The notes under the pieces were generated by a model. The model saw only the letters and a list, made by a program, of their open reading frames with translations, made no database searches and was not told where the DNA came from. A stretch of 64,000 nucleotides of DNA from Achromobacter spanius (GTDB lineage Bacteria; Pseudomonadota; Gammaproteobacteria; Burkholderiales; Burkholderiaceae_B): NCBI RefSeq assembly GCF_029637605.1, contig NZ_CP121261.1:5642001-5706000 (forward strand), in the 5' to 3' direction. The translations under genes and the position numbers were made by a program. Shown here in pieces: positions 1 to 8,960 of this stretch (positions are counted from its first letter, which is position 1; each line of letters opens with the position of its first letter).

Positions 1-766
1 GTTGCAATTGACGCTGCGAAGCCCCTGACAGATGCGCCAGCTCGTCCAGCGACAAGGGCTCTTTCAGGTTGACCTCCATCAGTGCGATGACCTCGGCCAG
101 CGCGGGATGCGCGGCGGGCATGCGCATTGACGCGGGCATGCGCTGCTTGTCCTTGTGGTCGCGTACATGTCCGATGGTGAACTGGTTGGCGATCAGGGCG
201 ACGATGCCGGCGCCGACGGATTCGCCCACCAGGTTCAACATCAGGTCCAGCGGCGCGGTGCCGCCCGTGCAGGTAATGCGGTCGCGGTCGATCACGAACA
301 GGTCTTGCGACAAGCGGCTCTTGGGGAACTCGCGTTGCAGCGCCACCAGGTCTTCCCAGTGCGACGCGCAGGTATAGCCATTGAGCAGGCCGGCCCGCAG
401 CAGCGTGCGGGTCCCTGTGCACAGGCTGCCCAGTGTCACATCGCGCGCGGCCAGGTGTTGCAGCCATTGCAACGTGGCGTGGTCGACGTCGGCGTTTGCG
501 CGCGTGCCGCCGCAAACGAACACGGCGTCGGGCGGATCGGCATCGTTGAGCACGCCGGCGTGCACGGTCAGCCCGTTGCTGGCCACGACCGGCCCGGATG
601 ATGTGCTGACGACGGACCATCGGTAATAAGGCTGGCCCAGCAGATGGTTGGCCATGCGCAGCACTTCAATCGCGGTCATGAACGACAGCATGGTGAATTG
701 CGGCAAGGGCAGGAAACCGAAGTGCCGAAGATGCTGGCGATCCGGGCTCGGCAAAGGGGCTGTCAT
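1..766 (-). CDS. GlxA-family AraC-type transcriptional regulator, C-terminus cut by window edge
   Basis: The 255 residues present show an N-terminal DJ-1/PfpI amidase-like sensor domain (about residues 15-190) and the start of an AraC helix-turn-helix region, with the motif LDELAHLSGASQRQL at the cut. The sensor domain resembles that of the GbdR-like protein at 12143-13219, for example the shared EVLRMAN and YRWSV segments, so the two are paralogues. The start at 766 is supported by AAGGAG seven bases upstream. The gene diverges from glyA across a 291-bp gap that contains a near-perfect palindrome. Members of this family in pseudomonads and burkholderias control betaine, carnitine or dimethylglycine use; a role here is inferred from position only. 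The DNA-binding end lies outside the window. Confidence 0.85.
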   Translation of the reverse strand, partial: MTAPLPSPDRQHLRHFGFLPLPQFTMLSFMTAIEVLRMANHLLGQPYYRWSVVSTSSGPVVASNGLTVHAGVLNDADPPDAVFVCGGTRANADVDHATLQWLQHLAARDVTLGSLCTGTRTLLRAGLLNGYTCASHWEDLVALQREFPKSRLSQDLFVIDRDRITCTGGTAPLDLMLNLVGESVGAGIVALIANQFTIGHVRDHKDKQRMPASMRMPAAHPALAEVIALMEVNLKEPLSLDELAHLSGASQRQLQ

Positions 767-940
767 GGCGAGGCTCCTTGGGCGGATGTAGTCGCACTGG
801 GATGCCGGCTCGGAGGATTCGGCATGGGACCGTTGCATCGTAGGCCAGCCTTGCGCCTGTGCCCTTAGGACGAATACGAAAATTTGCAGAACATTGATGC
901 AGGCGGCTTGCCGGCCGATGCCGATTGCACCTGTCGCAAT

Positions 941-958
941 CGGACAAGATCTGGTCCG
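941..958. promoter_or_regulatory. Near-perfect 18-bp palindrome in the divergent regulator/glyA promoter region (767-1057)
   Basis: The sequence CGGACAAGATCTGGTCCG pairs at 16 of 18 positions around an AGATCT centre, and the flanking AATCGGAC/GTCCGGTT extends the symmetry. It lies about 100 bp upstream of the glyA start and about 175 bp from the divergent regulator start, which suits an operator. A second short hairpin, CCGG-TTCATG-CCGG, lies nearer glyA at about 1006-1021. Which protein binds is unknown; the two GlxA-type regulators of this locus are the obvious candidates. Confidence 0.4.
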
Positions 959-1057
959 GTTCAGATAACAGCGTCCAGGACCTTTGGGAAAGAATGCTCC
1001 ACAGGGCCGGTTCATGCCGGATTTCCGAACGCCGTTGCTACCGAAGGCAGGGTCGTC

Positions 1058-2335
1058 ATGTTCCAGTCCTCGTCGTCCTTTTTCTCCGCTCCGCTGGCCA
1101 AGCGCGACCCTGTCGTGATGGCCATGCAGGAACGCGAACTGCGCCGTCAACAGACGCAAATCGAATTGATCGCGTCTGAAAACCTGGTGTCGCGCGCCGT
1201 GATGGAAGCGCAGGGCTCGGTGTTGACCAACAAGTACGCCGAAGGCTATGTGGGCCGCCGCTTCTACGGCGGCTGTGAACACATGGACGAAGTGGAATCG
1301 CTGGCGCTGCTGCGCGTGCGCGAGCTGTTCCAGGCCGACTACGCCAACGTGCAGCCGCACTCGGGCGCGCAGGCCAACGGCGCGGTCATGCTGGCCTTGC
1401 TGGAACCCGGCGACACCGTCCTGGGCATGTCGCTGGATGCCGGTGGGCACCTGACCCACGGCGCGCGGCCCGCGATGTCGGGCCGGTGGTTCAATGCCGT
1501 GCAGTACGGCGTGCGCCAGAGCGACAGCCTGATCGACTACGACGAAGTGCGGCGCCTGGCGCTGGCGCACCGGCCCAAGCTCATCATCGCGGGCTTTTCC
1601 GCCTACCCCAGGCAACCGGACTTCGCCCGGTTTCGCCAGATTGCCGACGAAGCTGGCGCGCTGCTGATGGTGGACATGGCGCATATTGCCGGCCTGGTCG
1701 CGGCCGGCAAGCATCCAAGCCCGGTTCCGCATGCGCACGTCGTGACCTCCACCACGCACAAGACGTTGCGCGGTCCGCGAGGCGGCTTCATCCTGACCAA
1801 CGATGGCGCGATCGCCAGGAAGATCAATTCCGCGGTATTTCCCGGACTGCAGGGCGGCCCGCTGATGCACGTGGTGGCCGCCAAGACCGTGGCTTTCGGC
1901 GAGGCCCTGCAATCGGACTTCAAGCGCTACATCGACCGTGTCCTGACCAATGCCCAAACTCTGGGCCACGTGCTGATGGCCGGCGGCATCGACCTGGTTT
2001 CGGGCGGTACGGACAACCACCTTCTGTTGCTGGACCTGCGTTCCAAGGGGCTTACCGGCGCCCATGTCGAGCGCACGCTGGAGCGGGCGGGCATCACCTG
2101 CAACAAGAACGGCATTCCTTTCGATACACAAAGCCCTTCAGTGACCTCCGGCATCCGCCTGGGCTCGCCGGCCGCCACGTCGCGCGGCTTTGGCGAGGAC
2201 GAATTCCGCGCCATCGGGGAAATGATCGTCCACGTGATCGACATGCTGGTCACCAGCCCTGACGAGCACGAAGCCACCGAGCGGCGTATCCGAAGCGAGG
2301 TCCAGGCGCTCTGTCAGCGCCATCCCATCTACTGA
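1058..2335 (+). CDS. glyA: Serine hydroxymethyltransferase (betaine-operon copy)
   Basis: This 425-residue PLP enzyme interconverts glycine and serine using tetrahydrofolate. It shows the fold-type I hallmarks: LIASENLVS near the N-terminus, [14 protein letters not shown], and the PLP lysine K235 in [14 protein letters not shown]. Its length matches bacterial GlyA. An in-frame extension upstream to 884 exists, but ATG 1058 begins the conserved protein. As first gene of the betaine operon it would use the glycine made by sarcosine oxidase and the one-carbon units released by demethylation. Pseudomonas betaine loci also carry a dedicated glyA1. A housekeeping glyA is expected elsewhere in the genome, so this is probably the catabolic paralogue. 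Confidence 0.93.
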   Translation: MFQSSSSFFSAPLAKRDPVVMAMQERELRRQQTQIELIASENLVSRAVMEAQGSVLTNKYAEGYVGRRFYGGCEHMDEVESLALLRVRELFQADYANVQPHSGAQANGAVMLALLEPGDTVLGMSLDAGGHLTHGARPAMSGRWFNAVQYGVRQSDSLIDYDEVRRLALAHRPKLIIAGFSAYPRQPDFARFRQIADEAGALLMVDMAHIAGLVAAGKHPSPVPHAHVVTSTTHKTLRGPRGGFILTNDGAIARKINSAVFPGLQGGPLMHVVAAKTVAFGEALQSDFKRYIDRVLTNAQTLGHVLMAGGIDLVSGGTDNHLLLLDLRSKGLTGAHVERTLERAGITCNKNGIPFDTQSPSVTSGIRLGSPAATSRGFGEDEFRAIGEMIVHVIDMLVTSPDEHEATERRIRSEVQALCQRHPIY

Positions 2336-2360
2336 GCGGCACAATCCCAGGGGGAACGGC

Positions 2361-3347
2361 ATGACGACGCTTCATCAGAAAAGTATGGTTATCGATGGCC
2401 TGATCATCTCTAAATGGGACCGGTCGGTATTCGAAGACATGGCGCGGGGCGGGCTGACGGCGGCCAACTGCACGGTGTCGGTATGGGAAGGGTTCGAACA
2501 AACCGTCGCCAACATCGCCGCCATGAAAGCGCTGGTTCGCGCCAACAATGACTTGGTGACGTTGGTGCGCACTACCGAAGATATCCGCCAAGCCAAGCGT
2601 GACGGCAAGACGGGCATCATCCTGGGCTTTCAGAACGGCCACGCTTTCCAGGACAACCTGGGCGCGGTCGAAGCCTTTGCCGACATGGGGGTGCGCGTGA
2701 TTCAGCTTTGCTACAACACCCAGAACCTGATCGGCACGGGCTGCTACGAACGCGACGGCGGCTTGTCCGGCTACGGCCGCGAAGTGGTGGCCGAGATGAA
2801 CCGGGTCGGCATCATGGTGGACTTGTCCCACGTGGGCGCCACCACCTCCGAAGAGGCAATTCAGGCTTCTTCCAAGCCCGTCTGTTATTCGCACTGCCTG
2901 CCTGCTGGGCTGAAAGAACACCCGCGCAACAAGAGCGACGCGCAGTTGCGCTTTATTGCAGAGCACGGCGGCTTCATCGGCGTGACGATGTTTCCGCCCT
3001 TTCTCAAGCGCGGCGTGCAGGCCACCGTGGACGACTATGTCGAAGCCATCGGCTATGTCGTCGACCTGGTCGGCGAAGACGCAGTGGGCATCGGCACCGA
3101 TTTCACGCAAGGGTATGGCCAGCCATTCTTCGATTGGCTGACGCACGATAAGGGCCGCCATCGCCGGTTGACGGACTTCGGGGCCATCCGCAACCCCGAG
3201 GGCATTCAGACGATTGGCGAATTTCCCAATCTGACCGCCGCGATGCAGCGCGCGGGCTGGAGCGAGATCCACATTCGGAAAATCCTGGGCGAGAACTGGC
3301 TGCGCGTGTTCGGCGAAGTCTGGCCCTTGGGCGTGCAGGCAGCTTAA
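2361..3347 (+). CDS. Membrane-dipeptidase (peptidase M19) family protein lacking part of the metal site
   Basis: This 328-residue TIM-barrel amidohydrolase belongs to the renal dipeptidase M19 family and resembles the gene beside dgcA in Pseudomonas betaine clusters. Several expected motifs are present: DLSH (H157), YSH (H178) followed by an RN pair, and GTDF (D247). However, the N-terminal metal motif, usually DGHND, reads DGLII at residues 12-16. The bridging glutamate of the usual EGG segment is replaced by Q91 in GFQNG. The protein may therefore bind one metal, or act on something other than dipeptides. It starts 25 bp after glyA and ends 12 bp before the next gene, so it is co-transcribed. 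Family assignment is firm; activity is unknown. Confidence 0.8.
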   Translation: MTTLHQKSMVIDGLIISKWDRSVFEDMARGGLTAANCTVSVWEGFEQTVANIAAMKALVRANNDLVTLVRTTEDIRQAKRDGKTGIILGFQNGHAFQDNLGAVEAFADMGVRVIQLCYNTQNLIGTGCYERDGGLSGYGREVVAEMNRVGIMVDLSHVGATTSEEAIQASSKPVCYSHCLPAGLKEHPRNKSDAQLRFIAEHGGFIGVTMFPPFLKRGVQATVDDYVEAIGYVVDLVGEDAVGIGTDFTQGYGQPFFDWLTHDKGRHRRLTDFGAIRNPEGIQTIGEFPNLTAAMQRAGWSEIHIRKILGENWLRVFGEVWPLGVQAA

Positions 3348-3359
3348 GGAGCGACGAAG

Positions 3360-3881
3360 ATGAATCCCCAGGTTCCGATCAACGTCAACGAGCAGACGGG
3401 CGTCTGGAGCACGGACGGCATGCCGATGCTGTATGTGCCGCGCCATTTCTTCATCAACAACCATGCGGCGATCGAAGCCGCGCTGGGGCAGGAGGCTTAC
3501 GCGCGCATCCTGTATGACGCCGGCCATCGTTCCGCTTACCACTGGTGCGATCAGGAAGCGCGCGAACATCGCCTGGCCGGTCTCGCCGTCTATGAGCACT
3601 ATCTGAAGCGGCTGTCCCAGCGAGGCTGGGGCTTGTTTCGTCTGACCGATGCCGATCCCACCGCGATGACCGCGCGCATCGTGTTGCGCCATTCCGCCTT
3701 CGTGCTTGGCCAAGCGCAGGCGAGCGGCAAGTGTTGCCACATGTTCGCGGGGTGGTTCGCGGGGGCCATGGATTGGCTGGCCGACCAGCACGGCGGCGCC
3801 ACACGCGCGCAGTGCGCGGAAAGCCAGTGCGCCGGAGAAGGGCATGCCCATTGCGAATTCACCGTTGGCCCTGTCGCCTGA
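3360..3881 (+). CDS. DUF5943 / V4R-like small protein of the betaine operon
   Basis: This 173-residue soluble protein has no signal peptide or membrane segment. Its C-terminal third ends in a cluster of cysteines and histidines (AQCAESQCAGEGHAHCEF), similar to the terminal Cys pattern of V4R (4-vinyl reductase) small-molecule-binding domains. Homologues sit at the same place, between the dipeptidase-like gene and dgcA, in Pseudomonas betaine clusters, where the function is also unassigned as far as I know. It lies 12 bp after the dipeptidase gene and 8 bp before dgcA. A role as an accessory or ligand-sensing factor for dimethylglycine demethylation is a guess from context. Confidence 0.7.
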   Translation: MNPQVPINVNEQTGVWSTDGMPMLYVPRHFFINNHAAIEAALGQEAYARILYDAGHRSAYHWCDQEAREHRLAGLAVYEHYLKRLSQRGWGLFRLTDADPTAMTARIVLRHSAFVLGQAQASGKCCHMFAGWFAGAMDWLADQHGGATRAQCAESQCAGEGHAHCEFTVGPVA

Positions 3882-3889
3882 GGCCGGTC

Positions 3890-5953
3890 ATGCGTTATCC
3901 CCATCTGTTTGCGCCATTGACGCTGAACCGGTTGGTGCTGCGCAACCGCATCGTCAGCACCGCGCACGCCGAGGTACATGCAGAACCGGGCGGCCTGCCC
4001 GGCGACCGCTACATCGCCTACTACGAGGAAAAAGCGAAGGGCGGCCTGGGCCTCGCCATCTGCGGCGGGTCCAGCCCGGTGTCGCAAGACAGTCCGCAAG
4101 GCTGGTGGCGGTCGGTCAACCTGACGACCGACCGCGTCATCGAGCCGCTGGCAAAGCTCAGCGACGCCATGCACCGCCACGGCGCCAAGGTCATGATCCA
4201 GGCGACGCACATGGGCAGGCGCTCGGCCTGGCACGGCGAACACTGGCCGCATCTGCTGTCACCTTCCGGGGTGCGCGAGCCGGTGCATAGGGGCAACGCC
4301 AAGACCATCGAAGTGGAGGAAATCGGGCGCATCATCGGCGACTTCGCCACGGCCGCCAAGCGGGTGCAGCAGGCGGGCATGGACGGCATCGAGATATCGG
4401 CCGCGCATCAGCATCTGATCGACCAATTCTGGAGCCCCCGCACCAACTTCCGCAACGACGCCTATGGGGGCAGCCTGCGCAACCGTTTGCGCTTCGGCCT
4501 GGATGTGTTGCAAGCCGTCCGCGAAGCCGTGGGCGCCGACTTCTGTGTGGGCCTGCGCATGTGCGGGGACGAATTCCACGACGACGGACTTGATCACGAA
4601 GCCTTGCGCGAGATTGCGCAGGCCATGGCCGAGACGGGGCTGATCGACTACCTGGGCGTGATCGGGTCGGGTGCGGATACGCACAATTCGCTGGCCAACT
4701 GCATGCCGCCGATGGCGCTTCCGCCCGAACCCTTTGTTCACCTGGCGGCCGGCATCAAGTCGGTGGTGCGGATTCCGGTGATGCATGCGCAAAGCATTCG
4801 CGACGCGGTGCAGGCCGAACGCTTGCTGGCCGCGGGCCACGCTGACCTGGTGGGCATGACCCGCGCGCATATCGCGGACCCGCATCTGGTCGTGAAAATC
4901 CGCGACGACCGCGAAGACGAAATCAAGCAGTGCGTAGGCGCCAATTACTGCATTGACCGGCAGTACGACGGGCTGGACGTGCTGTGCATTCAGAACGCGG
5001 CGACCGCCCGCGAGGAAACCATGCCGCACGTGGTTGCGCGTTCTCGCGGGCCCCATCGGAAAATTGTGGTGGTGGGCGCGGGGCCAGCCGGCATGGAGGC
5101 CGCGCGCGTCTGTGCCGAGCGTGGGCACGACGTGGTGCTGTTCGAGCGGGGCGCGGCCATCGGCGGCCAGATCCTGCTGGCGGCAAAGGCGCCGCAGCGC
5201 GAGCAGATGGACGGCATCGTGCGGTGGTTTGCGCTGGAACTCAAACGCCTGGGCGTGGACTGCCGGCTGGATACGTTGGCCACCGAGGACATGGTGTTGG
5301 CACAGCGTCCCGATATCGTGGTGCTGGCCACCGGCGGCTTGAGCCATGTGCACGAGCAGCCGGACTGGGGCGTTGCACGCGGCCTGGCCGTCAGTTCCTG
5401 GGACATCCTGTCGGGCGCGGTCGAGCCCGCTCGGAACGTATTGGTCTATGACGGCGTCAGCACGCATGCCGGCGCTGGCGTGGCCGACTTCCTGGCCAGC
5501 CGGGGCGCACATGTAGAAATCGTGACGCCCGACCCGAAGGTGGCCGACGACGTGGGCGGCACCACCTTCCCGATCTTCTATCGCCGCCTCTATGCGCGGC
5601 AGGTCGTGATGACGCCCAATCATTGGCTCTTGCGGGTCAGCGCCGAGGGCGACAAAAAAGTCGCGCTGCTGCGCAATGAATACACCGAAGAGCGCGAAGA
5701 GCGACTGGTCGACCAGGTTGTTATTGAAAACGGCATCACACCCAACGACGCACTCTACGGCATGCTCAAGCGCAAGTCCGCCAACGTGGGGCAGACCGAC
5801 GTGCATGCGCTCTATGCGGCCGACCCGCAGCCCGCGCTTGGCCAGCCTTTGGGCGACGGCCGCTTCCTGCTCTTTCGCGTGGGTGACTGCGTGTCGATGC
5901 ACAACATCCACGCCGCCATCTATGACGCATTGCGGCTGTGCAAGGATTTCTGA
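3890..5953 (+). CDS. dgcA: Dimethylglycine demethylase subunit DgcA (FMN/Fe-S/FAD oxidoreductase)
   Basis: This 687-residue enzyme has the trimethylamine-dehydrogenase architecture. An old-yellow-enzyme FMN barrel spans about residues 1-340, an iron-sulfur segment about 345-370, and a nucleotide-binding oxidoreductase domain runs from about 385 with VVVGAGPAGMEAA. It would oxidatively demethylate dimethylglycine to sarcosine and pass electrons on to DgcB and the ETF. The Fe-S segment has C348, C354 and C366, but the residue expected to be the second cysteine is A351 (CVGANYC), leaving three of four usual ligands. The ATG at 3890 follows the previous stop by 8 bp; an upstream in-frame extension overlaps that gene and was rejected. 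Only 2 bp separate it from dgcB. Confidence 0.88.
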   Translation: MRYPHLFAPLTLNRLVLRNRIVSTAHAEVHAEPGGLPGDRYIAYYEEKAKGGLGLAICGGSSPVSQDSPQGWWRSVNLTTDRVIEPLAKLSDAMHRHGAKVMIQATHMGRRSAWHGEHWPHLLSPSGVREPVHRGNAKTIEVEEIGRIIGDFATAAKRVQQAGMDGIEISAAHQHLIDQFWSPRTNFRNDAYGGSLRNRLRFGLDVLQAVREAVGADFCVGLRMCGDEFHDDGLDHEALREIAQAMAETGLIDYLGVIGSGADTHNSLANCMPPMALPPEPFVHLAAGIKSVVRIPVMHAQSIRDAVQAERLLAAGHADLVGMTRAHIADPHLVVKIRDDREDEIKQCVGANYCIDRQYDGLDVLCIQNAATAREETMPHVVARSRGPHRKIVVVGAGPAGMEAARVCAERGHDVVLFERGAAIGGQILLAAKAPQREQMDGIVRWFALELKRLGVDCRLDTLATEDMVLAQRPDIVVLATGGLSHVHEQPDWGVARGLAVSSWDILSGAVEPARNVLVYDGVSTHAGAGVADFLASRGAHVEIVTPDPKVADDVGGTTFPIFYRRLYARQVVMTPNHWLLRVSAEGDKKVALLRNEYTEEREERLVDQVVIENGITPNDALYGMLKRKSANVGQTDVHALYAADPQPALGQPLGDGRFLLFRVGDCVSMHNIHAAIYDALRLCKDF

Positions 5954-5955
5954 CC

Positions 5956-7854
5956 ATGCAACCGTTCGCCATCGCCATCACTGTGCTGTTCTGGCTGTCG
6001 CTGCTGGGTCTGGGCGTGGGCGGCTTGCGTCGGGCCGCGCTATGGCGCGTGGGCCGTCCCGCACCGGTGCGCTGGCGCGACCTGCTGTCTGTGCCCAAGC
6101 GGTACTTCGTCGATCTGCACCGCGTGGTGGCGCGCGACCCCTACATTGCCCGCACCCACGTGGCGACGGCTGGCGCGGCCGTTGCGGCGATGGCTCTGGT
6201 AGCGGTGAACTACGGCTTGGCGCTGTACGTTCCGGCTTTGGACCATGCCATCGCCGTGGCCGCACTGATCATGCTGGGTGGCCTGCTGTTCGTCTGGCAT
6301 CGGCGCCGCAAACCGCCCGCGCGCTTGTCGCGCGGAGTGTGGAACCGCCTGCCCTGGATGCTGGGTGCCTTGGCGCTGGGCCTGCTCTTGCTGGGAGGGG
6401 TGTCGACGCCGTTGCTATCAGGCGCGGCGGGCGTTGCCACCGTGGCGCTGCTGGCGCTGGGCGCTTGGGAACTGACGGTAGGCGTGGCCCGTGGGGGGCC
6501 GATGAAGCACGCGCTGGCAGGCCTGCTGCATCTGGCGTTTCATCCCCGGCCAGAACGATTCGGCCACGCGCCGCCCGGCCAGAAGGCCGCTTTGCGCCCG
6601 CTGTCGCTGCTTGCCGACCCGGCGTCCGCGCCCTTGGGCGTGGGCAAGCCGGCAGCCTTCGCCTGGAACCAACTGCTGAGCTTTGACGCCTGCGTGCAGT
6701 GCGGCAAATGCGAAGCCGCCTGCCCCGCCTATGCTGCGGGCCAGCCCTTGAACCCCAAGAAGCTGATCCAGGACATGGTGGTGGGCATGGCGGGCGGATC
6801 GGACGCCGCTTACGCCGGCAGCCCGATGCCGGGCATGCCCGTGGGCGACCGCAAGGGCGGCGCCCATAGCGCCATCGTGCCGGGGCTGCTGGCCGCCCAG
6901 TCGCTGTGGGCCTGCACTACCTGCCGCGCCTGTGTGCACGAATGTCCCATGCTGATTGAACACGTCGACGCGGTCATCGACATGCGCCGCCAGCAGACGC
7001 TTGAGCATGGCGCGGTGCCGGGCACGGCGCCCTCGGTGCTGGCCAACTTGCGCGAAACCGGCTCGGCAGGGGGCCATGACCTGGGCGCGCGCTATCACTG
7101 GGCCGTGGACCTGAACGTGGCAGAGGCCCAGCCCGGCAAACCCGTGGACGTGTTGCTGATTGCCGGAGAAGGCGCGTTCGGATTGCGCTACCAGCGCAGC
7201 CTGCGAGCGCTGGTCAAGGCGATGCACGCGGGCGGGGTGGACTTTGCCGTGTTGGGCGCTTGCGAGACCGACACCGGCGACGTCGCCCGGCGCCTGGGCG
7301 ATGAAGCCACCTTCCAACTGCTGGCCACCCGCCTCATGCGCACCTTGTCGCACCTGACGTTCGAACGCATCGTCACGGCCGACCCGCACATCTTGCACAG
7401 CCTGCGCAATGAATACCCCGCATTAGGCGGCCATTACCAAGTGCTGCACCACACCAGCCTGCTTGCGCAGTTGGCGGGCACGGGCCGCTTGCGGCTGAGG
7501 CCAGCCGACCACCCCGAGCCCCTGACCTACCACGACCCCTGTTATCTGGGCCGCTACAACGGTGAAACCGAGGCGCCGCGCGAGCTACTGCGTCACCTGG
7601 GCCTGACGGTCAACGAAATGGCGCGGCATGGGCTGAATGGGCGCTGCTGCGGCGGTGGCGGCGGGGCCGCGTTGACGGATATTCCGGGCGAACGGCGCAT
7701 TCCCGACATCCGCATCCAGGATGCGCGCGACGTCGGCGCACACCGGGTGGTGGTCGCCTGCCCAAACTGCACGGCCATGCTGGAAGGCGTGGTCGGACCT
7801 CGGCCAGACGTGCGCGATATCGCGGAACTGGTTGCCGACGCCTTGGAGGCATGA
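5956..7854 (+). CDS. dgcB: DgcB-like membrane Fe-S oxidoreductase
   Basis: This 632-residue protein begins with hydrophobic segments (about residues 1-25, 75-110 and 130-180) that place it in the inner membrane. A double 4Fe-4S ferredoxin region follows, with CVQCGKCEAACP and CTTCRACVHECP, and two CCG-type heterodisulfide-reductase-like blocks end in RCCGGGGG and CPNC. It would accept electrons from DgcA or the adjacent ETF and feed the quinone pool, as in Pseudomonas dimethylglycine catabolism. ATG 5956 lies 2 bp after dgcA; a GTG 18 bp upstream is in frame but inside dgcA. Its stop overlaps the start of the ETF alpha gene, implying translational coupling. Confidence 0.87.
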   Translation: MQPFAIAITVLFWLSLLGLGVGGLRRAALWRVGRPAPVRWRDLLSVPKRYFVDLHRVVARDPYIARTHVATAGAAVAAMALVAVNYGLALYVPALDHAIAVAALIMLGGLLFVWHRRRKPPARLSRGVWNRLPWMLGALALGLLLLGGVSTPLLSGAAGVATVALLALGAWELTVGVARGGPMKHALAGLLHLAFHPRPERFGHAPPGQKAALRPLSLLADPASAPLGVGKPAAFAWNQLLSFDACVQCGKCEAACPAYAAGQPLNPKKLIQDMVVGMAGGSDAAYAGSPMPGMPVGDRKGGAHSAIVPGLLAAQSLWACTTCRACVHECPMLIEHVDAVIDMRRQQTLEHGAVPGTAPSVLANLRETGSAGGHDLGARYHWAVDLNVAEAQPGKPVDVLLIAGEGAFGLRYQRSLRALVKAMHAGGVDFAVLGACETDTGDVARRLGDEATFQLLATRLMRTLSHLTFERIVTADPHILHSLRNEYPALGGHYQVLHHTSLLAQLAGTGRLRLRPADHPEPLTYHDPCYLGRYNGETEAPRELLRHLGLTVNEMARHGLNGRCCGGGGGAALTDIPGERRIPDIRIQDARDVGAHRVVVACPNCTAMLEGVVGPRPDVRDIAELVADALEA

Positions 7855-8960
7855 TGAGTTGCATACGCAGAGTCGACCCGCGCAGGCCCCATGCCGTAAC
7901 AGAAGCGGGAATCCGGCGCGTCGTGCTGGGCGAAGGCAGCCCGCACTCTGGCCCGGTCTTGCGGCCTGATACGGCGAAAAAGCCTTTGCGTGCCGCCGAG
8001 GCACGGCGCTGCATGCTCGCCGTGGCGCACAGCGACCGTGGCCAACTGGACCCGCACGCGCGCCAGGCCGTGGCTGCCGCTGCCCTGCTGGCCGAGCGAG
8101 ACACCATCGTGCATTTGCTGGTCTTCGGCGAATTCGACGGCGATGCCGGGGCACTGGGCGCGGACCGCCTCACCGTCATCACCGCGCCGCCCGCCTATGC
8201 GCCTGATGCCGAACTGGCCATGTTGTTGGCGCTGATGGAGCGTGACCGTCCGCTGCATGTCTTCCTGCCCGACAACGGCTTGCCCGACGGTGACCTGGGC
8301 CGGCGCCTGGCGGCCGCCACGGGCGATACCGCGGCGGCCCATGTGGTGGAACTGAGCGCCGACAGCGTGGCCAGCCCGTATCTGCGGGCGGGTCTGCGCC
8401 GGGCGCGCCGGGCCTTGCCGCGCATCGTGCTGCTGGCGCCAGACGCCGTCGATGACCGCTTGCCCTTCATCGGGCATGGCGAGGGCGCGCGGGTCATGCC
8501 GCTACCGATGAGCTCGGCCTACCGCGATCACGGCACCCGCACGCTACCCGCCATGGAAGTGGGCCTGGAAGAGGCGGACCTGATCGTGTCCGCGGGCAAC
8601 GGCGTGCGCGACTTGTCCGGCTTTCAGGCCTTGGCCGACGCGTTGGGCGCTGCAGTGGGTGCCAGCCGCGTCGCCGTTGACGACGGGCGCTTTTCTCGGG
8701 GCCAGCAGATCGGCGCCACGGGCAAGACGGTCAGCGCCAGTGCATACCTGGCATTCGGCATCTCGGGCGCGGTGCAGCATCTGCAAGGCATCAAAGATTG
8801 CCGCCACGTCATCGCCGTCAACCTGGACGCCAGCGCGCCGCTGGTCAGGCGCGCCGATCTGAGCATCATCGACGACACCAAACGGGTGGCCGAGGCGCTG
8901 CTCGCCGAAGTCAGGCAGGCACGTGCCGCCCGTAGCAACCCCGAGGCCAGCCATGACTAA
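7851..8960 (+). CDS. Electron transfer flavoprotein, alpha subunit (betaine operon)
   Basis: This protein has about 369 residues. Its C-terminal half carries the FAD-binding signature of ETF alpha (ATGKTVSASAYLAFGISGA, then QHLQGIKDC and VAVNLDASAPLV-like segments), and the N-terminal half has the ETF alpha/beta Rossmann-like domain. Paired with the overlapping beta subunit, it would shuttle electrons from DgcA and/or sarcosine oxidation to DgcB and the respiratory chain. Two ATG codons, 7851 and 7854, overlap the dgcB stop; either could be used. The FAD motif reads ATGK where many ETFs have GQTGK, a mild change. Dedicated ETF genes are typical of dgc clusters. Confidence 0.87.
   Translation: MMSCIRRVDPRRPHAVTEAGIRRVVLGEGSPHSGPVLRPDTAKKPLRAAEARRCMLAVAHSDRGQLDPHARQAVAAAALLAERDTIVHLLVFGEFDGDAGALGADRLTVITAPPAYAPDAELAMLLALMERDRPLHVFLPDNGLPDGDLGRRLAAATGDTAAAHVVELSADSVASPYLRAGLRRARRALPRIVLLAPDAVDDRLPFIGHGEGARVMPLPMSSAYRDHGTRTLPAMEVGLEEADLIVSAGNGVRDLSGFQALADALGAAVGASRVAVDDGRFSRGQQIGATGKTVSASAYLAFGISGAVQHLQGIKDCRHVIAVNLDASAPLVRRADLSIIDDTKRVAEALLAEVRQARAARSNPEASHD

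Noticed and set aside
884..1057. Possible glycine riboswitch or N-terminal extension upstream of glyA
   Set aside because: The leader lacks the paired GGAGAG and CCGAAGG-type aptamer cores in the correct order, and the in-frame extension has no SHMT similarity.
2250..3851. 533-residue open frame on the reverse strand
   Set aside because: It is antisense to the dipeptidase-like and DUF5943 genes, rich in His, Arg and Ala as expected from a shadow of high-GC codons, and has no domain.
4259..5911. 550-residue reverse-strand open frame across dgcA
   Set aside because: It mirrors the codon pattern of dgcA and shows no recognisable protein features.
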